DNA from: Mycobacterium branderi
GTDB lineage: Bacteria > Actinomycetota > Actinomycetes > Mycobacteriales > Mycobacteriaceae
Direction: 5' to 3'
NCBI RefSeq assembly: GCF_010728725.1
Contig: NZ_AP022606.1
Coordinates: 1,240,001-1,304,000, forward strand
DNA: 64,000 bases
The notes beneath the pieces were generated by a model. It had not been told where the DNA came from. It did no database searches and saw only the letters and a list, made by a program, of their open reading frames with translations. A program made the position numbers and the translations under genes. Numbering within the stretch: position 1 is the stretch's first letter; each line of letters starts with the position of its first letter. Positions 34,678 through 43,212 of the stretch are shown here, piece by piece.

Positions 34678-37632
34678 ATGATGCGCCTCAGCAGCAACCT
34701 GCGTCGCTTCCGCTGGCTGGTCTTCACGGGTTGGTTGCTCGCGCTGATCCCTGCGATCTATTTGACGGTGACCCAGTCGGGGCACCTGACCGGCGGCGGC
34801 TTCGAGGTGGCCGGGTCGCAGTCGCTGCGCGTGCACGACGAACTCGAGGCGCATTACCCCGATCAGGGCGCTTCGCCGCTGGCGCTGGTGGCGGCACCGC
34901 GCGCCGACGCCAGCTTCGAAGACATGAACGACGCCGTGGCCATGCTCAAGCGGGTCGCCGGCGAGGTTCCCGATGTGGTGATGGTGCCCAACCCGACCCA
35001 GCGGGCGCCGCAGCCCGACCGGCCCTATGTGGTGTCCCTGCGGCTCGACAGCAACAACAGCAGCGCCAGCGACGCCGCCAAGAAGCTGCGCACCAAGATC
35101 GGGGTACACGGCGATAAACCCGGGCAGATCGAAAACGGCCGGGTGCGGCTGTATGTCATCGGCCAGGGCGCGCTGTCCACGGCGGCGGCCGCCAACACCA
35201 AACACGACATCGCCGCGGCCGAAAAATGGAATCTGCCGATCATCCTGATCGTGTTGCTGGCGGTGTTCGGTTCGCTGGCCGCCGCCGCGATCCCGCTGGC
35301 ACTCGGCATCTGCACCGTCGCGATCACGATGGGCCTGGTCTATCTGCTGTCGGCCTACACCACGATGTCGGTGTTCGTCACGTCGACCGTGTCGATGTTC
35401 GGTATCGCGCTGGCCGTCGACTACTCGCTGTTCATCTTGATGCGTTTCCGCGAGGAGCTGCGCGCCGGACGTCAGCCCGCCGAGGCCGTCGACGCCGCCA
35501 TGGCCACGTCCGGGCTGGCGGTGGCGCTGTCCGGGATGACCGTCGTCGCCTCGCTGACCGGCATCTACCTGATCGACACCCCGGCGCTGGCGTCGATGGC
35601 CACCGGGGCGATCCTGGCGGTGGCGGTGGCCATGCTGACCTCCACCACGATGACGCCGGCGGTGCTGGCGACCTTCGGACGGGCGGCGGCCAAGAGGTCG
35701 GCGGCGCTGCACTGGTCGCGGCGCCCCGAGACCACCCAGTCGCGGTTCTGGACGCACTGGATCAGCTGGGTGATGCACCGGCCGTGGGCGTGGGCGTTGG
35801 CGGCCTCGGCGGTTCTGCTGGCGATGGCGGCGCCGGCCTTGTCGATGGTGCTGGGCAACAGCCTGCTGCGCCAGTTCGATTCCTCCCACGAGATCCGCGC
35901 CGGGGTGGCCGGCGCGGCCGAGGCGCTCGGGCCCGGCGCGCTGGGCCCGGTACAGGTGCTGATCACCTTCCCGGGCGGCGACGCCTCCTCCCGCGGGCAC
36001 AGCCAGGCACTCGGGGCATTGGCACACGAGATCGCGCAAGCGCCCGACATCGTCACCGTCGCACCGCCGGTGTTCGCCGACGACAACAGCAGCGCCATGC
36101 TCTCCGCGGTGCTTGCCGTGGATCCCGAGGATCTGGGTGCGCGCCACACCGTGGACTGGCTTCGGGCCCATCTGCCCGGCCTGCCCGAGGTCGGTTCGGC
36201 GCAGGTGGCCATCGGCGGTCCCACCGCGCTGATCAAAGACTTCGACGACCAGGTGTCGCGGACCGAGCCGTGGGTGTTGGTGTTCGTCGCGCTGATCGCG
36301 TTCGTCATGTTGCTGGTTTCGATCCAGTCGGTATTCCTGGCGTTCAAGGGCGTGCTGATGACGGTGTTGTCGGTGGCGGCGGCCTACGGCAGCTTGGTGA
36401 TGGTCTTCCAGTGGGGCTGGCTGGAGAAACTGGGGTTCGAACCGATCACCTCGATCGATTCCACGGTTCCGCCGCTGGTGCTGGCGATGACGTTCGGCCT
36501 GTCGATGGACTACGAGATCTTCTTGCTGACCCGCATCCGGGAACGGTTCTTACAGACCGGCCACACCCGCGACGCCGTCGCCTACGGGGTCAGCACCAGT
36601 GCCCGCACGATCACCAGCGCGGCGCTGATCATGATCGCGGTGTTCATCGGTTTCGCGTTCGCCGGCATGCCGCTGGTTGCCGAGATCGGGGTGGCCTGTG
36701 CGGTGGCGATCGCGGTGGACGCCACCGTGGTGCGGCTGGTGATGGTGCCCGCGCTGATGGCGATGTTCGACCAGTGGAACTGGTGGCTGCCGGCCTGGCT
36801 GCACCGCATCCTGCCGTCGGTGGACTTCGAAAAACCGCTGCCCGTGGCCGATCTCGGCGACGTCGTGATGATTCCCGACGACATCTCCGCCCCGGTGGTG
36901 CCGGGCGCCGACCTGCGGATGGTGCTCAAGTCGGCGGCCAAGCTCAAACACCTTGTCCCGGATGCGATTTGCGTGGCCGACCCGCTGGCCTTCACCGGAT
37001 GCGGGCGTAACGGCGATCTGCGGGGACGGGTCAAGGGCAGCGACGACGCCGCCACCCACCGCGTCGCCATGGCCGCTGCCGGCAACGGGTCGGTGACCCG
37101 CAAGCTCGTCGGGGGCCTGCCGTACCGCAACGGCACCGGGCGCTCGGTGCGGCCGGTGCACCCCGTGACGCTGTGGCGGGGTCGGCTTTCCGTCGCGCTC
37201 GATGCGCTGGAAAGCCAACGGAGAGCCGACAAGCCACGGTTCGAGCGGCGCAGCCCGGTGGAAACCACCCACGTGCAGTTGCCCACCGGCGATCGCCTGC
37301 AAATCCCCACCGGCGCCGAAACACTACGTCTCAAGGGATTCCTGATCATGTCGCGCAACAGCAGCCGCGACTACGCGGAATTTGCTGAGCTGGTCGACAC
37401 GATGGAGCCTGAAACCGCCGCGGTCGTGCTGGCGGGCATGGACAAGTACTACTGTTGTCCATCATCTAAGCGACAATGGATCGCTACCCAGTTGGTTCGT
37501 CGGCTCGCGGATCCACACCCGTCCGATGTCGAGGACGATCAGTGGCCCGAACCGGATGGGAAGGCAGACTGGGAGGAGGTCAGGCAGCGCTGCCTGTCGG
37601 TGGCGGTGGCGATGCTGGAGGAGGCGAGGTGA
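34678..37632 (+). CDS. mmpL11: lipid/heme transporter MmpL11
   Basis: A 984-residue RND transporter of the inner membrane, linked to export of mycolate wax esters and to heme uptake with Rv0203. It has twelve membrane helices, two porter domains and a long cytoplasmic C-terminus (about 720-984). The proton-relay Asp-Tyr pairs are at 248-249 (LAVDYSLF) and 611-612 (SMDYEIF). The start MMRLSSNLRRFRWLVF agrees with the known protein; the GGGAGG upstream is about 20 bases away, so the start signal is weak. The 277-bp divergent gap from the hemophore gene shows no clear operator. The next gene overlaps by GTGA. Confidence 0.95.
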   Translation: MMRLSSNLRRFRWLVFTGWLLALIPAIYLTVTQSGHLTGGGFEVAGSQSLRVHDELEAHYPDQGASPLALVAAPRADASFEDMNDAVAMLKRVAGEVPDVVMVPNPTQRAPQPDRPYVVSLRLDSNNSSASDAAKKLRTKIGVHGDKPGQIENGRVRLYVIGQGALSTAAAANTKHDIAAAEKWNLPIILIVLLAVFGSLAAAAIPLALGICTVAITMGLVYLLSAYTTMSVFVTSTVSMFGIALAVDYSLFILMRFREELRAGRQPAEAVDAAMATSGLAVALSGMTVVASLTGIYLIDTPALASMATGAILAVAVAMLTSTTMTPAVLATFGRAAAKRSAALHWSRRPETTQSRFWTHWISWVMHRPWAWALAASAVLLAMAAPALSMVLGNSLLRQFDSSHEIRAGVAGAAEALGPGALGPVQVLITFPGGDASSRGHSQALGALAHEIAQAPDIVTVAPPVFADDNSSAMLSAVLAVDPEDLGARHTVDWLRAHLPGLPEVGSAQVAIGGPTALIKDFDDQVSRTEPWVLVFVALIAFVMLLVSIQSVFLAFKGVLMTVLSVAAAYGSLVMVFQWGWLEKLGFEPITSIDSTVPPLVLAMTFGLSMDYEIFLLTRIRERFLQTGHTRDAVAYGVSTSARTITSAALIMIAVFIGFAFAGMPLVAEIGVACAVAIAVDATVVRLVMVPALMAMFDQWNWWLPAWLHRILPSVDFEKPLPVADLGDVVMIPDDISAPVVPGADLRMVLKSAAKLKHLVPDAICVADPLAFTGCGRNGDLRGRVKGSDDAATHRVAMAAAGNGSVTRKLVGGLPYRNGTGRSVRPVHPVTLWRGRLSVALDALESQRRADKPRFERRSPVETTHVQLPTGDRLQIPTGAETLRLKGFLIMSRNSSRDYAEFAELVDTMEPETAAVVLAGMDKYYCCPSSKRQWIATQLVRRLADPHPSDVEDDQWPEPDGKADWEEVRQRCLSVAVAMLEEAR

Positions 37633-38168
37633 CGTTGGCATCGGACCGACGCCCCGGACCGGCGCCGTATCGGTCCCCCGCCGCCCCGCGTCCGCGCCCG
37701 GCGCCGCAGCGGCCGCCTCGCCCTGCCTACGCCGACCAGCCCGTCGAGTTCTGGCCCACCTCGGCGATCCGTGCCGCGCTGGACAGCGGCGACATCGCGA
37801 CATGGAAGCAGATCGCGGTCGCGATCAAGCGAGACCCGTACGGCCGCACCGCGCGTCAGGTCGAAGAGGTTCTCGAGCGGGCCCGCCCCTACGGCATCTC
37901 CAAAGCACTCGCCGAGGTGCTCGATCGCGCCCGCGCGCACCTGGAGGCCAACGAGCGCGAAGAAGTCGCCCGCCACGTGCGCCTGCTGATGGACCGATCC
38001 GGGCTGGGCCCACGGGAATTCGCGTCGCGCATCGGGGTCCCCGTCGAGGAACTGGCCGACTATCTCGAGGCGAGGGTCAGCCCGTCGGCGTCGCTGATGA
38101 TCCGGATGCGACGGCTGTCCGACCGGTTCGCCAAGTCGCGGTCGCGGCGCGCGCCGGACAACGGATGA
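37629..38168 (+). CDS. helix-turn-helix protein, Rv0201c-like
   Basis: A 179-residue protein. It begins with a Pro/Arg-rich disordered stretch (to about residue 38), then a helical part (YGRTARQVEEVLERARPYGIS), and ends in an XRE-like helix-turn-helix (MDRSGLGPREFASRIG, then VEELADYLEARVSPSASL). It could be a DNA-binding regulator. The GTG overlaps the mmpL11 stop (GTGA) and its own stop overlaps the next ATG (ATGA), so the three genes form a tight unit. Target unknown. Confidence 0.78.
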   Translation: MTLASDRRPGPAPYRSPAAPRPRPAPQRPPRPAYADQPVEFWPTSAIRAALDSGDIATWKQIAVAIKRDPYGRTARQVEEVLERARPYGISKALAEVLDRARAHLEANEREEVARHVRLLMDRSGLGPREFASRIGVPVEELADYLEARVSPSASLMIRMRRLSDRFAKSRSRRAPDNG

Positions 38169-38584
38169 CGGCTTCGCCCGACGACGCCGCGCTGCGGCGA
38201 ATCCTGGCCGAGACCCGCACGATCGCGGTGGTCGGCGCCTCGGCCAAACACACCCGGCCGAGCTACGAGATCTATTCGTATCTTGTTTCGACCGGCCAGT
38301 ATCAGGTGTTCCCGGTCAACCCGACGATCACGGAAATCGACGGCGCCCGAGTGTATCCGCGGCTGGCGGATCTGCCGGTGATTCCTGACATGGTCGACGT
38401 CTTCCGCCGGTTCGACGAGTTGCCGGCCGTGCTGGGCGACACGCTCGCGCTGCAACCGCACCCGAAAACCCTTTGGCTGCAGCAAGGTCTGTGGCACGAA
38501 CAGGTGGGCCGCGACGCCGCGGCCGCCGGGCTGCACGTGGTGATGGACCGTTGCCTGATGGTCGAGCACGCGCGGCTGTCATAA
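38165..38584 (+). CDS. CoA-binding Rossmann-fold protein (YccU-like)
   Basis: A 139-residue single-domain protein. TIAVVGASAKHTRPSYEI is the CoA/nucleotide-binding turn of the CoA-binding family. The strand VFPVNPTITEIDGARVYP and the C-terminal HVVMDRCLMVEHARL, with its conserved Cys, complete the signature. Members bind CoA; no enzymatic role is established. It is coupled to the helix-turn-helix gene by ATGA. I do not recall it at this place in M. tuberculosis. It ends convergently with omamB across a stem-loop repeat. Confidence 0.85.
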   Translation: MTASPDDAALRRILAETRTIAVVGASAKHTRPSYEIYSYLVSTGQYQVFPVNPTITEIDGARVYPRLADLPVIPDMVDVFRRFDELPAVLGDTLALQPHPKTLWLQQGLWHEQVGRDAAAAGLHVVMDRCLMVEHARLS

Positions 38585-38587
38585 ATT

Positions 38588-38655
38588 GCGGCGACCCGTC
38601 CCCCGCAAGCGGGCGGTACCCCCAGCGCCCCCTGCGTCGCGCTTGCGATCGCCGC
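38588..38655. repeat. intergenic stem-loop repeat, GCGGCGA family (inverted copy)
   Basis: GCGGCGACCCG (38588-38598) and GCGCTTGCGATCGCCGC (38639-38655) frame a C-rich centre. Read on the other strand, the ends match the element at 6063-6107. It touches the first base of the omamB stop and separates two convergent genes, so it may end transcription. Confidence 0.6.
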
Positions 38656-39344
38656 TACCGTGAATTGATCGGCGACCAGTTCTGCACCAGCCAGCTTCCG
38701 CTGTCCTTGCTCAGCACCACCCGCACCGCCGGGCTGGCGTGCTCGGGCGGCTGACCCGGCACATCCTGGGTGACCCGCAGGATCACCGCCACGACGGCCG
38801 CCGACGGTCCGATCGCTTCGACACCGGCCGCCAGCGTCTGGGCCTGGGCGTTGACGTGGCGACGGGCCAGGTCGGCGCTGGACTTGGCGTATTGCTCCTT
38901 CAACGGCCCGGCCTTGTCGGGCGCCATCATCGCCGCCGCCCGATCGATCGACGCGCTCGGGGCGCCCGGCGAGAACGACGCCGCCGCCTCCGCCATCCCG
39001 GTCGCGATCCGGACCACTTCGGCCGAGTCGCGTTTGAGCTCGCGGTCCGGCGTCGTCCAGCGGTAATACCCGGTCAGCACCGCGGCCACCAGCGCCACCG
39101 CGCACAGCGCCGCGACAACCAGCCGCAGCTGCGGGGCGTCGTCGTCGGTGCCCACGGTCACCGAATCCCGTCGCAGCAGCCAGAAATTGACCAGCACGCC
39201 CTCGACGATCAGCAGGATCAGCGCCGAACACGCCGCCACCCACCACAGCGGCCAGGCCAGCACCACCCCGATCGCCAGCAGCGCCGCGATCGCCGCCAGC
39301 GGCGCCGCCACGTCGAACGCCGCCACCCGCCACGCGTTTCTCAT
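38655..39344 (-). CDS. omamB: orphan Mce-associated membrane protein OmamB
   Basis: A 229-residue membrane protein. Hydrophobic segments lie near 18-35 (AIAALLAIGVVLAWPLWW), 38-55 and 75-92. A periplasmic Mas-like domain follows (about 95-229), ending RVVLSKDSGSWLVQNWSP, the common close of Mce-associated proteins. With OmamA it is thought to stabilise Mce lipid importers (Mce1, Mce4). The ATG overlaps the omamA stop (ATGA). The tri-helix N-terminus is longer than in typical Mas proteins. Confidence 0.82.
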   Translation of the reverse strand: MRNAWRVAAFDVAAPLAAIAALLAIGVVLAWPLWWVAACSALILLIVEGVLVNFWLLRRDSVTVGTDDDAPQLRLVVAALCAVALVAAVLTGYYRWTTPDRELKRDSAEVVRIATGMAEAAASFSPGAPSASIDRAAAMMAPDKAGPLKEQYAKSSADLARRHVNAQAQTLAAGVEAIGPSAAVVAVILRVTQDVPGQPPEHASPAVRVVLSKDSGSWLVQNWSPINSR

Positions 39345-39937
39345 CGGATCGACCCCAGCTGCGAGATCAGCAGCCTGCCGTCGACGTCGGACACCGCCAG
39401 CCGCAGGTTCCAGTGCACGATCTGCGGCTTGCCGCCGACGTTCTCGCTGACCGACGTGGCAACCACCATGACGGTGTCGGTGCGCCGGGCGATTCCCGCC
39501 GGCAGCGGGTCGGCCGGCCGCCGGCCCGGCTGGGCGTCCGGCTCGTGATGCACGCTTTCGATCGCGACGGCCTCGATCTGGCCGGTGCTGCGGGCCTGTA
39601 GCCGCTGGACGACCTGGCGGTAGGGCTGCATGGCGGAGTCGAAGTCGGCGTTGAGTTCTCCCACGGTGCCGTCGTGGAGCCGCTGCAGGTTGGCGTCGAC
39701 GTTGTCGGTGTTCATGTTGATCAGCACGCCGGTCCACTCGGCGGCGGTCTGCATGACGCGGCTTTGGTAGTGCCGCTCGTCGACGTCGCCGCGGTGCGTC
39801 GTCCAGATGAGCACGCCCAGCGCGATGGCCGCGACCGACAGCACACCCAGCACGGTCGAGCCGATGCCGTAGACGGAGAAGATCGGGCCGCCGGGCGCTT
39901 CTTCGGCGGCCGGCTCGCTCTGCTCGGCGTCGGGCAT
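39341..39937 (-). CDS. omamA: orphan Mce-associated membrane protein OmamA
   Basis: A 198-residue bitopic membrane protein. A polar N-terminus is followed by one helix (STVLGVLSVAAIALGVLIW, about 27-45), and the remaining part is a periplasmic Mas domain that includes TVMVVATSVSENVGG and WNLRLAVSDVDGRLLISQL. OmamA (Rv0199) stabilises Mce1 and Mce4 and is needed for fatty-acid and cholesterol uptake in M. tuberculosis. Only 41 bp separate its start from that of zmp1, which is divergent, so promoters overlap there. Confidence 0.85.
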   Translation of the reverse strand: MPDAEQSEPAAEEAPGGPIFSVYGIGSTVLGVLSVAAIALGVLIWTTHRGDVDERHYQSRVMQTAAEWTGVLINMNTDNVDANLQRLHDGTVGELNADFDSAMQPYRQVVQRLQARSTGQIEAVAIESVHHEPDAQPGRRPADPLPAGIARRTDTVMVVATSVSENVGGKPQIVHWNLRLAVSDVDGRLLISQLGSIR

Positions 39938-39978
39938 GGCCGTGAGGCTACCTGCCGATCGATGGTAAGGATGGCAGG

Positions 39979-41964
39979 GTGACGGTAGAAGCAATCCGCT
40001 CGGGCATCGACCTGAGCCAAGTCGACGCTGGTGTCCGCCCGCAAGACGACCTGTTCGGTCACGTCAACGGCCGCTGGCTGGCCGAGTATCAGATCCCGCC
40101 CGACCGCGCGACCGACGGCGCCTTCCGCTGCCTGTTCGACCGGGCAGAAGAGCAGGTCCGCGACCTGATCACCGAACTCAGCGAGCGCTCCGCCGCGGCC
40201 GGCACCGACGAACAACGCATCGGCGACCTCTACGCCAGCTTCCTCGACGAGGAGGCCGTCGAACGGCGCGGCCTGCGGCCGCTGTTGGACGAGCTGGCGC
40301 TGATCGACGACGCTGCCGACGCCGACGAGCTGGCCGCGGTGGTGGGTGCGCTGCAGCGCACCGGCGTGCGAGGCGGGGTCGGCGTGTACGTCGACACCGA
40401 CGAGAAGAACTCCGCCCGTTACCTTGTGCATGTCAACCAGTCGGGGCTGGGGCTGCCCGACGAGTCCTACTACCGCGACGACCAGCACGCCGAGCTGCTG
40501 GCCGCCTATCCCGGTCATATCGCGCGGATGTTCACGTTGGTGTACGGCGGTGACGCGGCGGACCATGCCGAAACGGCCGGCCGCATCGTGGCATTGGAGA
40601 CCAAACTGGCTGCCGCGCACTGGGATGTGGTCAAGCGCCGCGACGCCGACCTCACGTACAACCTGCGTACGTTCGCCGACCTTTCCACCGAGGCACCGGG
40701 TTTCGACTGGACCGGTTGGGTGAGCGCGCTGGGCAGCACACCGGACGCGGTGGCGGAACTTGTTGTGCGCCAACCGGATTACCTCACCGAGTTCGCGGCG
40801 CTGTGGCACGGCGAGGACCTCGACGACTGGAAGCGTTGGGCGCGTTGGCGGTTGATCCACGCCCGCGCCGGGCTGTTGACCGATGCGCTGGTTCGCGAAG
40901 ACTTCGCGTTCTACGGCCGCGCGCTGACCGGGGCCGAAGAGATCCGCGAGCGCTGGAAGCGCGGCGTGTCGATGGTGGAGGGACTGCTGGGCGACGCCGT
41001 CGGAAAGCTGTACGTGCAAAGACATTTCCCGCCGGAGGCCAAGGCCCGCATGGACGCGCTGGTGGACAACCTGCGCGAGGCATACCGGATCAGCATCGAG
41101 GGCCTGGACTGGATGACGCCGCAGACCCGGCAACGTGCGCTGGCCAAGCTGGACAAGTTCACCGCCAAGATCGGCTATCCCGCCAAGTGGCGCGACTATT
41201 CGGCGCTGGTGATCGACCGCAATGATCTCTACGGCAACTACCAACGCGGCTACGCGGTCAACCACGACCGCGAGCTTGCCAAGCTCGGCGGTCCCGTCGA
41301 CCGCGACGAGTGGTTCATGACCCCGCAGACCGTCAACGCCTACTACAACCCCGGGATGAACGAAATCGTCTTCCCCGCAGGCATTTTGCAGCCGCCGTTC
41401 TTCGATCCCCAGGCCGACGACGCCGCCAACTACGGCGGCATCGGCGCGGTGATCGGACACGAGATCGGGCACGGGTTCGACGACCAGGGCGCCAAATACG
41501 ACGGCGACGGCAACCTGGTCGACTGGTGGACCGACGACGACCGCGCCGAGTTCGGTGCCCGCACCAAGGCGTTGATCGAGCAATACGACGGCTACACGCC
41601 GCGAGCACTCGACAACGGTCACCGTGTCAACGGGGCGTTCACCGTCGGCGAGAACATCGGCGATCTGGGCGGGCTCTCAATAGCCCTGCTCGCGTATCAG
41701 CTGTCGCTGAACGGCCGTCCCGCCCCGGTGATCGACGGGCTCACCGGCGTGCAGCGGGTGTTCTTCGGCTGGGCGCAGGTGTGGCGGACCAAATCCCGTG
41801 ACGCCGAGGCGATTCGGCGTCTGGCGGTCGATCCGCATTCGCCGCCGGAGTTCCGTTGCAACGGCGTCATCCGCAACATCGACGCCTTCTATGACGCGTT
41901 CGACGTCGCCGAGAACGATGCGTTGTACTTGGAGCCGGCCCGTCGGGTGCGCATCTGGAATTAG
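39979..41964 (+). CDS. zmp1: zinc metallopeptidase Zmp1 (M13, neprilysin type)
   Basis: A 661-residue M13 peptidase. The zinc site is intact: His494 and His498 in VIGHEIGHGFDD with catalytic Glu495, and Glu558 in VGENIGDLGG as third ligand. NAYYNPGMNEIVFPAGIL upstream is the substrate-binding strand. The C-terminus VRIWN is the usual M13 end. There is no signal peptide, although Zmp1 is found outside the cell in M. tuberculosis, where it interferes with inflammasome activation. The GTG has AAGGA upstream. The M. tuberculosis genes Rv0193c-Rv0197 are missing downstream. Confidence 0.96.
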   Translation: MTVEAIRSGIDLSQVDAGVRPQDDLFGHVNGRWLAEYQIPPDRATDGAFRCLFDRAEEQVRDLITELSERSAAAGTDEQRIGDLYASFLDEEAVERRGLRPLLDELALIDDAADADELAAVVGALQRTGVRGGVGVYVDTDEKNSARYLVHVNQSGLGLPDESYYRDDQHAELLAAYPGHIARMFTLVYGGDAADHAETAGRIVALETKLAAAHWDVVKRRDADLTYNLRTFADLSTEAPGFDWTGWVSALGSTPDAVAELVVRQPDYLTEFAALWHGEDLDDWKRWARWRLIHARAGLLTDALVREDFAFYGRALTGAEEIRERWKRGVSMVEGLLGDAVGKLYVQRHFPPEAKARMDALVDNLREAYRISIEGLDWMTPQTRQRALAKLDKFTAKIGYPAKWRDYSALVIDRNDLYGNYQRGYAVNHDRELAKLGGPVDRDEWFMTPQTVNAYYNPGMNEIVFPAGILQPPFFDPQADDAANYGGIGAVIGHEIGHGFDDQGAKYDGDGNLVDWWTDDDRAEFGARTKALIEQYDGYTPRALDNGHRVNGAFTVGENIGDLGGLSIALLAYQLSLNGRPAPVIDGLTGVQRVFFGWAQVWRTKSRDAEAIRRLAVDPHSPPEFRCNGVIRNIDAFYDAFDVAENDALYLEPARRVRIWN

Positions 41965-41999
41965 GCAGCGCGAGCTGGGCCCACACCACAGGTGGGGGA

Positions 42000-42043
42000 A
42001 CGCAGAATCGCACTCCGCGAAGCGGATTCGTGCGATTCTGCGT
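42000..42043. repeat. perfect nested hairpin between convergent genes
   Basis: Arms ACGCAGAATCGCAC and GTGCGATTCTGCGT (14 bp, no mismatch) enclose a second hairpin, TCCGC-GAA-GCGGA. It lies between zmp1 and the L,D-transpeptidase gene and has no T-run, so it could be a bidirectional terminator or a dispersed repeat. Confidence 0.75.
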
Positions 42044-42055
42044 CTGGTGGCCGGG

Positions 42056-43078
42056 CTAGAGCTGCCAGTCGTTGGAGCCGTCGTTCTTGCTGTAGGTGCC
42101 GACGGAGTTCTTCACGACGATGGGATCGCCGGTGCCGAAGTTGTCGAAGAACCACTTGGCGTTGGCCGGGCTGATGTTGATGCAGCCGTGGCTGACGTTG
42201 CGCTTGCCCTGATCGGCCACCGACCACGGCGCGCTGTGCACGAAGTCGCCGCTGTTGTCGAACATCACGGCGTTTTCGACGTTCACCTTGTAGCCGTACG
42301 TCGAGTCGACCGGCACGCCGTAGGTGGTGGAATCCATCACCACCTTGGCCTTTTTGTCCAGCACGTAGTAGGTGCCGTTGGCGGTCTGGTGGCCGCCTGC
42401 CGCCATACCCATCGACATCGGGATGGTCTTCTCTACGGTCCCGTTGCGGGTGACGGTCATCGTGTGCGTCGCGTCGTCGGCGGTTGCCACCAGCGCGTCG
42501 CCGGTGTGGAAGTCCGACGTGGTGCCCGCCGCGTCGATGTGCACGTTGGTGTGGGCCGGCCAGAAGTTGATCGGGCGCCACCGCACCTGGGTGGGGGTCA
42601 TCCAGTAGAACTTGCCCGGCACCGGCGGGGTCGACGAAATGTGGATCGCCTGCTCGGCCATCGGCTTGTCGGCAATCGGCCGCTGGAAGTTGATGATGAT
42701 CGGCTGGGCGACGCCGACCATCGAGCCGCTGACCGGAGTGAACGTCGGCGGCAGGAACGGCGGCTGGCCCGTGAAGGGCTCGGGGTTCTGGCCCGCCGCC
42801 GGCCCCGTGGCGGTCGCAGGCTGAGTCGCCGGTGCCGCCGGTGCAACCGGTGCTGCCGGCGGCCCGGCCAGTGGGTCAGCCGGGGGCGGAGCGATCGGGT
42901 CGGCCGGGGGCGGCGGCGCCAACGGGTCCGCGGGTGCGGGCTCTGCCACGCCAGGGTCGCCGGGTGGCGGCGGCTGGTCCGGATCGCCCAGCGCCGAACC
43001 GGTGCCCAGCGTCAGCACAGCGGTCAATCCGGCTGTGCTGAGCGCGGCGACGAGAGCTCCCCTCGTCCATCGCGACAT
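42056..43078 (-). CDS. L,D-transpeptidase, Rv0192/LdtMt4-like
   Basis: A 340-residue enzyme that makes or edits 3-3 cross-links in peptidoglycan. It has an N-terminal secretion signal ([19 protein letters not shown]), a Pro/Ala/Asp-rich linker (32-100), an Ig-like domain ([17 protein letters not shown]) and a YkuD catalytic domain. His281, Ser296, His297 and the nucleophile Cys299 are in the [10 protein letters not shown] region. There is no lipobox. The chosen ATG (MSRWTRG) has GGAGGT six bases upstream, which decides against the ATGs just before it. Confidence 0.92.
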   Translation of the reverse strand: MSRWTRGALVAALSTAGLTAVLTLGTGSALGDPDQPPPPGDPGVAEPAPADPLAPPPPADPIAPPPADPLAGPPAAPVAPAAPATQPATATGPAAGQNPEPFTGQPPFLPPTFTPVSGSMVGVAQPIIINFQRPIADKPMAEQAIHISSTPPVPGKFYWMTPTQVRWRPINFWPAHTNVHIDAAGTTSDFHTGDALVATADDATHTMTVTRNGTVEKTIPMSMGMAAGGHQTANGTYYVLDKKAKVVMDSTTYGVPVDSTYGYKVNVENAVMFDNSGDFVHSAPWSVADQGKRNVSHGCINISPANAKWFFDNFGTGDPIVVKNSVGTYSKNDGSNDWQL

Positions 43079-43212
43079 ATGCATACCTCCAGTCACAGTC
43101 CCACCCAGTGTGGCATAGCGCGGACAGCGGCCCGGCAGTCAGCGGCTGCCCGGTATCCCCCTTAATCGCGCTGACCTGCGCTAATGCGTCATCGGGCAGA
43201 AGGCCGGAACCG

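Noticed and set aside
37382..38584. 400-residue plus-strand frame reaching back into mmpL11
   Set aside because: Only its last 139 codons look like a protein (the CoA-binding domain). That part starts at an ATGA overlap with the preceding gene.
39721..41622. 633-residue minus-strand frame
   Set aside because: It lies opposite zmp1 and out of frame with omamA; no domain is recognisable.
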